Of a stretch of 64,000 nt of DNA, positions 48,201-62,039 are shown in pieces (the stretch's first letter is position 1; every line of letters starts with the position of its first letter). Origin of the DNA: Anas platyrhynchos (lineage: Eukaryota > Chordata > Aves > Anseriformes > Anatidae). The stretch lies in contig NC_092589.1 in assembly GCF_047663525.1 (NCBI RefSeq), positions 63,740,001 to 63,804,000 on the forward strand. Direction: 5' to 3'. The position numbers and the translations under genes are program-made. The notes under the pieces are model-generated. The model worked only from the letters and a program-made list of their open reading frames with translations, searched no databases and had not been told where the DNA came from.

Positions 48201-50551
48201 AAAAGCGCATGCTGTCTACAAATTAGAGACCCGATACTGATTTGTAATTATATATATGAGATAGAAAGGTTTATATCTCCAATAATCTTTAAAGACTGCC
48301 ATCTGCTTCTAGACAAACTTAAGAAGTAAACTTAATTTGGATAAAAACCTGCTGTGGATAGTTAATTCAGTTAGGGGATCAATTTCTAATAAAATTTAAG
48401 GATTGGGCTGTGTGATAATCCTTTGAATTACTTGCAGCAGCAAATTTGTCCTTAGCTTTTGTTCCCTGCAGGGTCATAGTGGCACTCTGCTATCTGCTAT
48501 GTGATATGCCCAATACAGTCAATAACAACTGATGAAACAAAACTGAAAGAATGTAAAGATGACCTCTGTCATAACAGTAATAATAACATTGCCGCTTCTC
48601 AAAATGTAGATTATAATAGTGCATTAAAATATATATTTTTAAAATATAATTGTGATGGTGTAAGAACTTGTTTTTAAGATTAATCATTTAAAATAGGAAT
48701 GTGTGCACAGGTACATACACTTGCTACAGATGGGATCAGCAAAGTCCTTCATTGTTACAGGAGAAAGAAGACGTGAAATGAGGAAAGAGCAGGACAGGAG
48801 TGTTTGAGTAGATGACAGGTTAGAGTGTCTTTCTTTTCACGGTCTTTCAGAACTGCATTTCTGCTCCTAAGCAAAAGCCGTTTGCATGCAGTGAGCTCCC
48901 TCATATAGGCTGAACTCCCCCTGCAGTCTGTGTCCTTGGCAATTTATGTGGAACTCTTTCACTCGGCAGGGTAGAAGGTCAATTTCAATTTGATAAAGAG
49001 GAAATCTTGTTGACCTGTATATAATAGATTTAAGTGCAGTATGGGGTATTTTTTTTTTTTTAAGATGTCTTTAGAGCCAATGCAGAGATACCATTTAAAT
49101 GTTTTTGGCTTTGTGTTTCTACTCATCTCGAGATTTATATCAGATTTATAAATCCTGCATGATACTTTTGCTAATGGAAACATTACTTCATCTATTGCAC
49201 TACTAGCAATAGAACACAGCTTTCTTAGGTAAGTCAGAAGTTCAGGCTAGTGTCAGAGGTTAGCTGCATTACTCATTTGTGATGAAAGAAAAGCCTCTAT
49301 TAATGCTTCTGCACTAGGATTAGGATGACTTGAATTTTGTAATCACTCATTTTTGACTGCTGGCATCGTGCTGCCATCTGACAACTGTTTCCTGTTTACG
49401 TTAATGGAAAAATTCTGGTAGATTGTTTCTTGTGCCATTGCAATCTCAGTGTTCCGGTTGTACTTTATGTTTCCTTAAATATGCATATTTATTGCAATGT
49501 ATTCTTAATGTATACCCATATTACATATACTATTGTTTGTTTTTGTCATCTTCAGAATAAGAATCCAAAGAACCAATGTCGTTCTACACCATTTTTTAAA
49601 AAAATATCTATAGATAGGAGGGCATCAAGTAGGACAGCAGAACCCAAAACTTGTTATGAGAAATAAAACAGACATTTGGTGCACATAAGAAGAAAAAGAA
49701 GAGTAAGCGTTGCGTGTCATGACACTGTAATTTCCGCTCTTGGCGGGAGGCCAAGGGGGAAGCTGGCAGGGTCTTCTGAAGCTCCTGGAGCTGGAAGATC
49801 CTCTGTTGCAGGCTGCTATCTCCACATTTCCTGCTAGCTGCTGCCTTCCTGACATTAGGCTGCATTTGCCTAAAGTGTTCCCTGAGCTTCAAATTGCTGT
49901 AATACGTTGGTGAAGCTTGAAGGTCTTTAACTCACTTGTTTGGTGTTGACACTGTTGGATCGTGGGACAGATTGAAACTGATTTGACTGACAGCTGTTGC
50001 TATGCTCACATATATCAAATAAATTTGGTATTGGAGATTAAAAAAAAAGTTACCTAAATAACAAATTATTTCTTGAAATCAGAAGATGAAACATTTTTAA
50101 TGTTATAATGTAATGTATAAATGAACTCTTAGTAGATAATATTAAAAAAAAAAAATCTCTTATTGAGCAAGTGATATACAGAAGAATGACCAGTGTTGGT
50201 GTCGGTTGTGAGGTGAGAGAACTTAGCATTAAGATCCTGTTCTTCTCTATGGATGTTTTCTGAATTTAGCTTGGGAACACAATGAAGTGCAGGCATGGAC
50301 AGAGGAGAGGGGAAAAAGTCCACATTTCAAGTCAGGCAAATAATTTTATATGTCTTAAGAGCAGAAACTCAGAACTGAAGGATCCTATGAAATACTTTAT
50401 TGTAATTTCATGTGAATTCGAAGTAGGGATGGATATATCGCCAGAGAATCACTGGCAATGAAGGGCACCTGTTTTGCATCCACTGCTACCCAGCGCTGTG
50501 TATTTGTGCTGTAGATTGTCCTGAGGATACAGCTCTCTTTAATACACTGAA

Positions 50552-51130
50552 ATGGGGAGAAGGATTACGTCACTGTCAGTTTGGGAACTCTTATGCTCTG
50601 CTCTGGACAATTATTTTAAAAATCCTATTGCTGGCAGCAGAAATGCTCAAAGCCATTTCTTAACGTCCAGCAGCAGGACTCCCTGTGCTGGGGGAGCTGG
50701 GCTCATGGGCAAGCTCTCCCCAGATCCACTTGCTACCAGCCCAGTGACTGTTGTGAGAAGTGAAAGCAACCGCTCCCTGGGACATGAGATATTCCTAATG
50801 GTAGGACTGAGAGTACAGATGGTCTTACTCCACTTTCTGCTCTTCCTAGCACATACACAGAGTGAAAAGCAGAATTATTTGTGTTTGAACCCAGTGATCT
50901 CCATGGCTCGAACATGCTGTGGACTGAATGGGCAGGGACTGAACTTCTCGTTCACTTCTAGAATTATGCTCTGGAGTTTGTGCAACAAGTTTGTAAATGA
51001 GAGGATTCTTTGGACACACTCTGGTAACATTCATGCAAGGATTGTTAGCCTAGCAAAGTGCTGGATTCTGCAGTGCTCTTTGGTACTAGCTGCTTCTAAT
51101 AATGAGACTGTGTGCAAATATGAATGGTAG
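50552..51130 (+). other. Unrecognised 192-codon open frame
   Basis: An ATG-initiated frame of 192 codons on the + strand in an otherwise gene-free region. The product has mixed composition, one short hydrophobic stretch near residues 83-99 (VGLRVQMVLLHFLLFLA) and several cysteines. I recognise no family. There is no CpG island, clear splice context or repeat explanation. It may be fortuitous, an old repeat, or part of a lineage-specific transcript. Confidence 0.15.
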
Positions 51131-53245
51131 GGGCAAAATAAAAATATTACAAGCACTAGTGTATACAATTAAATATTACAGGCATTTTTATGACACTGCA
51201 GAATGTATAAAAAGTGATCAAATGTTTAGGGATAAAATGGAAGGAAACAAAATACATAATACTCTGCTTATGTTGAAGGCCTGTTGTGTAAACTGTACTT
51301 AATGTCGTCTTTAAACAGCTGAGTTCTTGTGAGTATTCTCAGGAGGGTTTCTTTTATTTGTACCATCTATCTCAGTTTAGTCTGAAGGAAATACAGTTTA
51401 TTTAAAGTGCGTTCTTAGGTTGTGTCCCTACTGTCTCAAACATAACACCGGAAACAAACAGTCAGCAGGACAGTCTGTGCACATCAGTGGGGGCAGCATT
51501 ATGAGCTCTGGGGATGTGTGAGAATGTAATTTTTTGAAGGACATGGGAGCTGTAAATATATACTGACATTTTATAGTGAGAACAGAATTATTTAAGAAAG
51601 TCTTCAATTCAGAGGTATTCTTAATATTTGTACACTTCGCCCTAGCAAAATGTATTTGGGAGTTGTAATTGTTTAACTCAAAATATCACTCAGAAATTTG
51701 GAGTGCAGAGGACATCTTTTTATTTGTCCATTGACATTTTTGATATTTACATTTCCAATCAGGGTGTAAATACAACAGTTTCGCCTGACTAAAATGCTCC
51801 ATTAAAATTTAAATACAGGTTTACTTAGCTAATACATAATTCACTGAATAAAGATAACACCGAACATCCCTTGTGAGCTAAAAACCTGGCTTGCAATTGA
51901 GAAAGGGGCCTGTGTTCTGCAGATAAGTGCACTGTCAGTGTTATTCTGTGCTTAAAATGCTTCAGCTACAGGGCTAGAATTGAAGAATTGCTTCATCTCT
52001 GCGATGCGGGAGCAGGGTGAGCTATGCATCACAGGGCCCAGGTTGAGCGCTGAGTTCCTGAGAGTTGATTGTGTCCACAGCAGATTAAATGTGATCCAGA
52101 TTTCCTTCAGTGGTGGTGCTTTTAAATCTAATGAGAAAGTTGTATCCTCAGGAAGTTTAAGGAACTCACTCACCAAGTTAACAATGTATGTTACTTAAAA
52201 AAAAAAAAAGAAGTTAATTTTTAAAATGCAGTATAATAAAGGTTTGGGCTTTTTTTGTTTTGTTGTCTTTTTGCTACTGTACCATATACTGTATCATAAC
52301 TTTTTGTCATTCATACAATACACATTTACACTATTTTTATTAGTGCAAGGAACCAGAATTGCTTTTGCAAGCAATTTGAACATAAAATTTGCTTTATTGG
52401 ATTGGACCAGAAGTCTGTATATGTGGTGTCCTATCAACACTTAAAACTCCTGTATGGGCATCTTTTAAAGAAGGGCTGACATTTGCACTGCTTTCACCAG
52501 CTTGCAAATATATGCTGCCAGGCAGTTCCTGAGTCAGATTTTCTTCCTACAGATTTGGTGATATTCAATGGATTTCTTTTCTGCCAGCATCTCCAGTCTT
52601 GTCTCGAGCCTCTGTAAGCTTTTAGCCTCCACAGCAATTGCAAGCAATTCCAATTGCAAGCCTCCAATGGCAAGCAATTCCAAGGCACAATGACACTCTG
52701 TGGGAAATACCACCACCTTCTGTCTGTTTTGAATCCGCTTTTTCATCTTAGCTATAGTTAATTCCCCTTAGTTCTTGTACAGGAAAAGACAGTGAACAAT
52801 CTATTGGGATTTCTTTTTTTTTTTCCCCCTTCAACGTTTGTATTTTGCTTAGGACCCAGGCTTCACTTACAGACTACCTTCCCTGCTTCCCCCTCCCCCC
52901 CCCCCTTTGTACTATAATAATAGCTGATGGCAATATTGCTAGGGTTACATGTATGACCCCTGAGTTATAAATGGTATTTAATATAGTTTGAATATTGATA
53001 TTGTTTAACATAAACACAGCTTCCATTATATTTTGTTTAGGTGTTGGGGGCAATCAGCCTCTTAACTGCAAAAGTGGTGTGGCTGTGTGACTTAGGCAAT
53101 AGTTTTATTTTATTATCAATGTGCATTGTTTACTTCAGTAAGCTTATGTTATGCCAGAGGAGTTCATCATGTACTGTTATGGCTTAAAAGAATTTCTGAC
53201 ATACACAAAGTACAGTACAGAAAATGCCATTGCTATATTTGTAAG

Positions 53246-53343
53246 TATATTCCCAATATTCATATTCTTTTTGTATATGCTATATATATTCCCAATATTC
53301 ATATGCCTTTTGTATATGCTATATATATTTTTTGTATATGCTA
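53246..53343. repeat. Short AT-rich tandem repeat
   Basis: Two near-complete units of about 38 bp built from TATATTCCCAATATTCATAT and TTTTGTATATGCTA, then a shortened third unit. It encodes repeated tyrosine/isoleucine-rich peptides in open frames that are not genes. Confidence 0.85.
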
Positions 53344-55104
53344 TGTATATCCATCCCCAAATATGAACAATACACAGTACACTTGCAATTGTTACAAAGC
53401 TTCATTTTAAAGTATTACCCTTGCTTTTCATTAAAGTACTTATCTGCAATCAAATGAACGAGAAATTAGGTTGATTAAATAGTTACAATATTCTGAATAG
53501 CTGGATGTAGGGAGTTCCATGGACTGGAGCAGGATTCGGAGGCTGCCAGTCGTGGTGCAGGATATGACAGTGCCCTGAAGTTACTCCCGTTTCACAGCTT
53601 GTTGGCTGTTAACAAATGATGCATTTGCTTCATGGGGAAAAGCAGAGTTCCATTTTCACCCTTGTAACAAGTACTTTAGGCAGCACTTAACACTTCTATA
53701 ACTATTATGGTTATATACTCTAATACATATTTCTGCATAACATTACAGCACACATTAAATGTTGTGCAGATTCCTTGTGAAAGCATCTTCCTATGATTAC
53801 TGTAATGAAATGCACTTTGCATAGATAATATTGTAGAACTTGATGTTTCCACAAATAGATAGCTCTCAAACGAGGGCTATGAAAAGGAAATAATCTTCAG
53901 CTTGAAATCTGTTCATAAATAACAATAATCTTTTATAGCAATTCTATATTTTTAGTGATGCCCCAAAGCAATTGAAGGGAAGAAAGTAGCAGGAAAAGAA
54001 AAAGCAGAAGGATTATTTTGGCAAGCATGCAGCTTTTTCCCCTTAACTTTTTATTCATGAAGACACAGTTGCAAGGAACTTGGCCAGGAGCCCCAGAAAC
54101 AGCATACAGACGTAATCTCTGTGCTGATTCTTGGGTAAAACTAAAGCTGAGAGTTTGATGGCTGAGGATTAATTCTCCTAATTTCTGTGAGTAATTTCTG
54201 TGTCTCTGCACTCTTGAAAACCAGACTATGTTAGAGAGAAATGTGAATGTTTATTAACAGTAGCAGTTTTACTAAAAGACCTACTGCAAATATGGTAGAA
54301 CACTTTGGATTGGTACAGCCACCTACTTACCCAAACAGGTATTAAATTAGTTACTAGTACTCCTATGTTGATAAAACTGCATCTACACTAGGGTCTGCTT
54401 TTTTTTCCCCCTCCTTTTTTTTTTTTTTCTTCTAATTTTTTCCTTTACCAATTCTGGAAGAATAGAAGTGCAAAGTTAAATTGTACCAGGACCCAATGAG
54501 AAAGCCCCCTTTCAGTAATTCATCCAGTTCTTTTGGGAAGTGCTCCAAAACTGGGTACTGTTGTGATGAACGTGAACAGGAAATTTCTTTCTGAGTGTGA
54601 AGATGAGCTAACCCTTGGTGATCTCGTCATTTCAGTGGAAGTACTGGGGGGAAGAATTATAAGCGAATGAATCCTTATGAAGTTTCAGGTTTCTGTTCCT
54701 TCCTCCCTCCTATTTATTTAACCAAGGAAAGGGAGATGTAAGTATCTGATCATGTTGCTGTTTCATAAAAGACCTATGGACTGCAAAGAGTAAAGTTTAA
54801 ATAAATCAAACGGTGATCTAACCAAAAAGCACAAATAAAAAGCAGAATTGGACTTGTTTGTCCTAAAATTATCTCCAATGAACAGAAAAACAAAGAAAAA
54901 GCACTTTAAACATTACAAATGTTTTGTGAATCCAAAACTCAAAGTGAGGCCAAGCAATTTACCCTAGTAATGTCTTTATTCCTCAGAAGAGAATTCACAA
55001 GCCCACACTGACTGGGGACCAGTCAGTGCTCCAGCTGCACCCAGCACTGCTTTAATTAGTGGCAAAGAAAGGGCACTGAAGTCCTTGTAGAAGCCAGTTT
55101 AAAA

Positions 55105-55245
55105 TCTTCCTGTACAAACGTCATGGCAGATAATGCTAGGGAGAGGATGAGACTTTCCTGCAGCAGCTGATCACAGATAAACGTAGCAAGTCCTGAGGCA
55201 GAGCTGTGCTTTCAGTGTAGTGCTGCGTTGCTTATCTCTCCCGCA
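55105..55245. repeat. Dispersed repeat pair, copy A
   Basis: This stretch shares an alignable, diverged core with 61896-62035. Common blocks are ATCTTCCTGTACAAA (here) versus ATCTCTCTGAACAAA, TAATGCTAGGGAGAGGATGA versus TAATGCTAGGGAAAGGATGA, a CTCCTGCA-like block, and CAAGTCCTGAGGCAGAG versus CAAGTCCTGAGGTACAG. Both copies have the same orientation and order. I do not recognise the family. Confidence 0.7.
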
Positions 55246-55249
55246 TCCT

Positions 55250-58200
55250 CTCCAAGAGGAGCATGAGGCAGCCTGGTGTCAGGATGGGAACTCGGGGCTG
55301 AAATCTTAGTCCCAGGAAAAAGTAAAAGTTTAGGCTCTAACTCTGCTGAGGTCAACGTTTTGCTTCACATGTTCTAGCTACAGAAAAGCTAAATGCTACT
55401 GTCCTGTCATTTTTAACCTCATTTCCAAGGCTTTTTCATGCTTTGATTAAGTAAGGCTACCTTCTTCATAAGCACTGATGATCCCAGCTGTGGAAATCTG
55501 TTAGTTTCTAGTCTTACGACATATGCATTTATCATATCATTTATCTTTTGTGTATTTATCACTTTTTGTCTTATCTGTCTCTACTAAGAACCTATCACAA
55601 TTATCTGGTTATGTCAATTAGGCAATTACAAAATTTGGAAGCAAGTGCTGGTCATTGTATGTCTGCATATACAGTCAATGAGTGAGGGAAAACATTTGGA
55701 CAGTATCCGAGCCTTGCTTGTTTGTATGGGGCACATGTGCTGGTTTTGCCAGGTTTTTGAGTTGTCCTTCACCTTAACACACTGTAGCTTGTCCTCCTAA
55801 ACCTAGATTAGGCGTGATAGCACAGACAGAAGCAAAGCACAGTGTAATTAGTAACAGTGAGTACTACCTGATTACTCTAACTTGCTGAGCTGACATAAAT
55901 GATACTTTTATGATACTTGTTAATGTCAGTTAAAATTCTGAGCAAATTGTAGACTGTGGTGGAGCAGTGGTGGAGTAACTTGTGTGTGTGGTTGAAGCCT
56001 TTGGATGTCAGCTTTGGTGGCAACTGGAGGAAAGCTTCGGCAGGTGACCATCCCTGTGTGCACTTCTACAAAATGTTCCAGAACAGCATTACATGAAGTA
56101 GGTGCTAAATTCCCTCAAGAGCAGCAGAGCTGATGGTATCAGAAATCTCTCTTTTGTAGGTAATATATTCTGCCAAATTTTAATTGCCATGCACGCTCAC
56201 ATACAAAATTAATATTTTCAGTGAGAATTTGTGAAATACCCACCTTATATTACTGAAAGTGCTTACTTCTTACAGTACAGTTTTAAAGATGGTAGAAGAT
56301 TAGTTTGGAAACAGATAAAAGAGTTTTTGTAGCCGGCTTACTCTTCAGGGATTGTCAATATGCATACTTACTGATAAAGAGATGATGCTGTGGCTGGAAT
56401 AGATGCACCCTTTCAAAAACGTCACCTTTCATTAACACAAAATGCGCTCCTCAGTTCCTTGCCCCTGTCTGTCATACACACGTTCACATCATGTAAATTA
56501 ACACTGAGCTTTCTTTTATGGTTGAGGAAGGCTGGTAAAGAGAACCTAATGATTATTTCATATTTGCAGAGAATCTGTTCCCTGACAAGAAACTGTGATG
56601 GACTGATGTGAATTCTGAGATGGAAGTACTAGTGACCAGATCGTAATGCCTGCTGGCAACTTGATTTTGTACTTAGCAAAAATACCTGAAAGTGCAGGAG
56701 GGATGGTGGGCTCTAATCCTGGGAACTGCTTTTTATCTCCGGGTTAAATGAATGCCTCCCCTGATCTAGGTTAGGAGCACCATTTCCCTTGATCTTTAAG
56801 TGACAAGGAGCCTTCCTTGCCCCGTGCTCTGGTGACAGTTGTGTGCTTCAGAGCTGCTCCAGGGCTGCTTTCCCTTGTGCTGGGTATGTGGACAAAGCTC
56901 ATAGTGAAGCCACACACACTACATCCTCATAGACTGACATTTCAGGAGACTTGACCAGTTTTGTATGTTATGTGCATTACACATGCATATATAGAAAATG
57001 TTTCCTTATATGCATGCTTATTTATAGGATGCTTCCGTTTCTTTTTTCTTTTCTTTTCTTTTTTTTTTCTTTTTTTTTTTTTTTTCTGGACATATGGTGA
57101 ACAGTATTGTACATCACGTGAGTTATTAAATAACAAGATCCTATATTGATTTATATCAAAGTGAATCTGACTGCTGTAACATAAATACCATTTCTTGTGA
57201 ATATCTTCCAACTGAACTGTAAATGTTATGTTTTTCCTGCAGAAACTACACAGATTATATTCTGCTGTAGGCAAACTTTCAAGTTTAGCCTTCTGTAACA
57301 TCAGCTATTGCTTCCAAAATACACAGCGCTGGTACTCTATTCTTGCCTTCTACTTCTACAGCTCTGAACACTGCAGCGCAAACCTGTCTGTCACAATCTC
57401 CCTGCAGACAGAGATGAGCAAATTAGCTACAATGAATATTTATTGAATTTATTCATTTGTGACTGTCAAAAATAAACCCTTAGAGGACAAAGGCCTTAGA
57501 GGCTATGATTTTGATGCTTTCTTTAAAATTGCTTGTGAGTAGTGTGTGTGGCAATGCATCAGCCTAGAAATACTTATGAACTTTTAAGTTATTGCTAGGT
57601 ACATATAGCAATATAGCTGTACCTATACACTCATGGGTACAGCGATAAGCTTGCTTTGAGTTTATTTTTCTTGCTGTATGACTGGTATTTTTTCATCTTT
57701 CTCATGGGCTGTTTTCAATCACAAAGAACCAAACAAGCACTCAAGTATTTATTTATTGTAAAAGTTCTTCCACAAGTGTTCACATTAGTTTTCTTTGTAG
57801 TTTTCATTCAAGCGAGTTACATTTTGAATAGTTATGAAGAGCAAATAAAAAGCATCAGGAGTACTATCAAAAACAAATGATCAGTTTTATTCCTGCAGTT
57901 TATGCTTGTGGATTTCTTTGTTCTAAATTTGGTCCTTTTTGCAATAAACCTATTGGAAAACACTTCCAAATATCCTATTATTTAATTCAAAATTACAGGT
58001 GCTAAGCATTGCTGTCAAAGTGAATTTGTGCAAAAGTCATAGTTAAATATTTGGTTGTGTTGAGGATATTTGCAGAATGTTAGAATAACAGAAATGAGCC
58101 TAGTAAACTGATAAAAAAGGGGAAACATGGGGACTTCAATTCCTCACTTCTGTTTTGTCTCTGATATGTACAGTTTTAAGAGATGTTGCCCCATTAATGT

Positions 58201-61200
58201 GATATTTCTCAAACTGTAGTTAGGACTTTACATGTAGTTGAAGTGTGGTGGCCTTCTTTTGCAATTTAGCTGAATTCCTGGAAAATGCAGTTCTGAGTTG
58301 ATGCAAACAATTTGTGAATTTATGTTGGATTCAGAAGACTGTTTCAATTCAAAATAGCAAAATAATACAAATATTGACAGCTTGCAATATTCCATATGAA
58401 CGGTCTCTGACTTTGATTCAACCGTGTAAAACAAGGGAGAGGGAAACATTTAAGAAAATGTTTTGGTGAAAGAGAATGTTGCAGAATAAATATTTTTCTT
58501 TTTCATATCTGTAAGAAATAACTAAAAATACTTTGTTCTAGGTTAACTTGAAGTTTACTGGGTAAGCTTCAGTTTAAAAGCCTTTGCAGAGCAATCATTT
58601 TCTTTCACGCAGCTGATGACTCAGGCAGTTGTTTCTTTCATTGTTCTGAAGCGCTTGTTGGCAGCCTAGCAGCTACATTTCTGGATAGCTCTGGCTTACT
58701 TGGTTTAGGATTTTGTCACAAAGTTCATGAGCTTTTCTGACTAAACCAAGAAAATAATCTTCTCTGTCATTGCTACTGCATGTTTTACTCCACCAGATGT
58801 TTCTGCGCTGTGATGAAATCTGCAGACAGCAGCAAAATTAGAAGGTTAATGAAGAGAAGAGCACAGAGTCAAAAAGCAGGCTGATGCAGAGGATGTGTGC
58901 AAGAGGGAGCATGGCTTCAACTTCCTAGCCAGATGTAGAGTGAAAAAAAATCCCAGTCCCTACTCAATCCTGATCTAAAGCAGTCGGGGGGAATAGCTGG
59001 TACAGGCTGTGAAGCTGGGTGACAGACAGCCTGTTTTTAAAGCAGCAAATTGTGTTGTTGTTTCATGTAGGTTCTCCACACTTGCTCATCCTCATTTCAC
59101 TTGATGAAACTTGGGCTAGCCATTCCGTCTGTCCAGTTACACCCAAATGCTGTATGTAGCAATTTAATGCCTAATTTAAAGGATAGGAGAGGTAGAGTTA
59201 TGAGTTACGGGAACCTTCTCCACTCCTGTGTCTCCAGTGGTTTCAATGTTAGGTGTATTATCTAGGAGGAGAGACGGAACTGGGATTTCTGGCTTTCATA
59301 TGACAGCAACCTCATAACAAAAAATGAATGCCCCCCACCAGTGTGCATGTATCCCCAACAGGTTTTGGAATTACCTTCCCATGTGTGCTCTAATGTGCAA
59401 ACTGGTCAGCAAATCTGCTCCAAATGTATCATACACATGTACGTTCAAGTTGGTCATAGGAGGGCTGTGAGCACCAATGTGACATAGCCATGCAAAAAGC
59501 TAATGTGTTCCACAATATAGTGCTTCTGACATTGTGCAAGATACCAGTTGCTCTACAGAGTTCAGGACACCAATGCTCAGGGAAGATTGATTCACATTGG
59601 AACAGATGCAGAAAAAGGCAAGAAAGATGGTCAGGAGGATAAAAGATTTCTTTCTGACAAAAAAGTTAAAGCATGTAACATGTTTAACACAGGGAGAAAA
59701 AACTCTTTTGGGAGGGTTATAGAGCTGCCTTGATCCTTAAGACAGGATTGTTCAGAAATATAGATACCACGCAGCAGAGATTTTCCTTGGTCTTTATTTT
59801 CATACACTAGGAGAATCTATCTACCTGTTCCACGTCTAAGTGACCCTTTGGGAGCATTAATAAAGACTGAGCCCATCGCATGCTGAAAATACGGTGTCAA
59901 TTCAGAATTAATGGCATATGTGAAGTGATAGTTTAAACAACTAAAATTTGCATCAAACTATTTCAAGAGAAAGCAGGCTTTCAGAGTCACCAGTGAAAAA
60001 CCCTTAGCCCCCAACACTGATAATAACTTTTCAAAAGTGGTATGAAACTTCAGTTGTGGTATTAAGTTTTCCCCGTAAGTCCTATACCTCATGTTGAGAT
60101 ACTACAAAGTATAATAGATTTATCATTTGTTCCCTGTGCTCCTGAATACAGAAACCCATGCCATTTTATCCCTTTTAAATCACACACCAAAAAAAGTCAT
60201 CATAGTAAAGCAACAGGAAATAATACATTGCAGTTTTGGTACTTTTTACTGTAATTCAACGTATGGTGAATAACCTTCATAAATAGTTGGATATTATTAG
60301 CCGCGTTACATGGATAGAAGGGAGGCAAGCATGAATATGAGGATTGTGCAAGGTCACACAGCAAATAAATGTGGATAAATTACCACTACTGAAACTGATA
60401 TGCCTCTGGGTAAAATTCAGCAGCTGTCTGACCATGAGCGAAAACATTAAAGCAGATGAGATGAGAACCTCATGCAATCAAAACTCCCTGTGATTTTCGT
60501 AAGGTAAACAGATGGACTGTGATGGGCGAGACCTGAATTTCTCCAGGGAGTGCGTTCAAGAAAAATCAAACTGGAATAAATTCATATGCTCATTAGTCTT
60601 CACATGGATAATCTCAAAAACGGCATCAGTAATTACTGTTTCACCTTTTGCATTCATCACATTAAGAATTACCAAAGCAGCCACCAGAGTGCACCAGATA
60701 CATTTCAGAGCAACTTGCAGGAAAAGAGAGGAAGGTGTGAAGTTTCTCCCCCTCTTCTTTTCTTTTCTTTTTGCTGAGGTTTGAAACAAGCCAGCTGTTC
60801 AAATTTGTGTGTGGAGGGCAGTGAGGGAGAAGGCCAGCACTTGCAGAAAGCCAGGAGGGGGTTGTTTCTCATACCCACCATTGTGTCCGTGCGGTTGCTT
60901 CTGTGTCAGTTCTGTGTTGCCTACAAAATTCCCCCTCATACTGAGCTGTCTTCTGGTAGTATTGGACATATTTTTAACATAAAGAATGGTGTGGAAAAAT
61001 TGAGTGTGGAACGCACGTTAGTTTGAAGGATCAGACCGTCAGAAATATTCATGATGTGCAGGCTAGCAAGGATGTTATCAGCTTTCTGTATGCAAATTTA
61101 CTTTCTGCGTAAACATGCACGTCTGACTTCATCCCCATTTTGATACTCAGGGGTAGCTAAGCTGATCTAAAACATCTCCTACATACTAGGACATTTCAAA

Positions 61201-61890
61201 GTATTGAGTACTCCACATTTTATATGCCGTAAGTTGCACATTGTAAATGAACAATGTCTTCTATATGTTCACAGGCAACATAAAAACAGTAAAGATGTAG
61301 TTTATCTGATAGATGTGGACATCTGCATGTGACCTACTCATCTAGTTTATTTTTCTAGCCTGTGGAAGGAAACAGATAGTTATAAAGTGTGATTCATCTT
61401 CATGTCCTAAAGTGGATGGATGACATAGGTCAAATGATTCTACCCACTAAAAGTGAATTTCTTTCACGGACTTGTAGTGGAGCCTAAAATCACTTGCACA
61501 GATATAGACATAAAGTGTTAAACAGCAGAAATCATACCCTGTGTGTGTAATATTCTTTCCTATACTACAGGAAATATAAATTTCCTATATATGATAGGAA
61601 AGAATATCTTTCCTGTATATAATATTCTTTCCCATATTGCTGCTTGCGTTGCTCATTAACGGCTGCAGAACTCTGTTGAAGTGTGCAGTTCTTTGTGTAG
61701 TGAAGTGCACCACCACGTGGGGTATGAAGCTTAGCTAGTGTTAGACTTCATCTTACAATGTATGAACAACTTTCTGCTTCATGCCTTTTCTGGCTGTTAG
61801 CTGGAATCCTGGAAACATAATTTGGACAATGGAAATGCTGCCATTTTATTTGAATGTGAATTAGGTGAGGGAGCTGACTGAAGCATTTTC
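55250..61890. other. Probable intron or intergenic DNA, no gene seen
   Basis: AT-rich with a GC-richer patch near 56690-56930 and a T/C run at about 57040-57087. I see no exon. The minus-strand frame at 60556-60789 contains a hydrophobic stretch but has no recognisable homologue. Confidence 0.5.
61548..61640. repeat. Compound direct and inverted short repeat
   Basis: TAATATTCTTTCC occurs at both ends of the segment. Between them, TTTCCTATA and GATAGGAAAG arms form inverted pairs. The segment could fold into a hairpin and may reflect local slippage. Confidence 0.75.
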
Positions 61891-61895
61891 TTAGT

Positions 61896-62035
61896 TGAAG
61901 ATCTCTCTGAACAAATTTTACAGTAGGTAATGCTAGGGAAAGGATGAAACTCTCCTGCACTGGGTCATTACAAATGTATTTTACAAGTCCTGAGGTACAG
62001 TTGTCCATTCACTGCAGCTCTGCATTTGTTGTCTG
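61896..62035. repeat. Dispersed repeat pair, copy B
   Basis: Second copy of the unassigned repeat, about 6.8 kb downstream of copy A at 55105-55245, in the same orientation. The block order is preserved (ATCTCTCTGAACAAA, TAATGCTAGGGAAAGGATGA, CAAGTCCTGAGGTACAG), with substitutions and small indels between blocks. Confidence 0.7.
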
Positions 62036-62039
62036 AACA

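Larger units (their letters stand above)
45203..55104. other. Probable intron or intergenic DNA, no gene seen
   Basis: No exon recognisable by similarity or by paired splice signals. The longest non-repeat open frame, 192 codons at 50552-51130, has no recognisable domain. Short simple repeats include an A/C run near 47035-47055, a C/T run at about 52808-52905 and a tandem repeat at 53246-53343. Confidence 0.5.

Noticed and set aside
49430..49666. Possible ARHGAP18 second exon
   Set aside because: It has an AG before AATAAGAATCC and a short basic frame, but no similarity to the ARHGAP18 N-terminal region I know, and no clear donor.
60556..60789. Minus-strand frame with a signal-peptide-like segment
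   Set aside because: It has a hydrophobic stretch but no recognisable family, no supporting splice partner and a lysine-rich start made by a T/C run.
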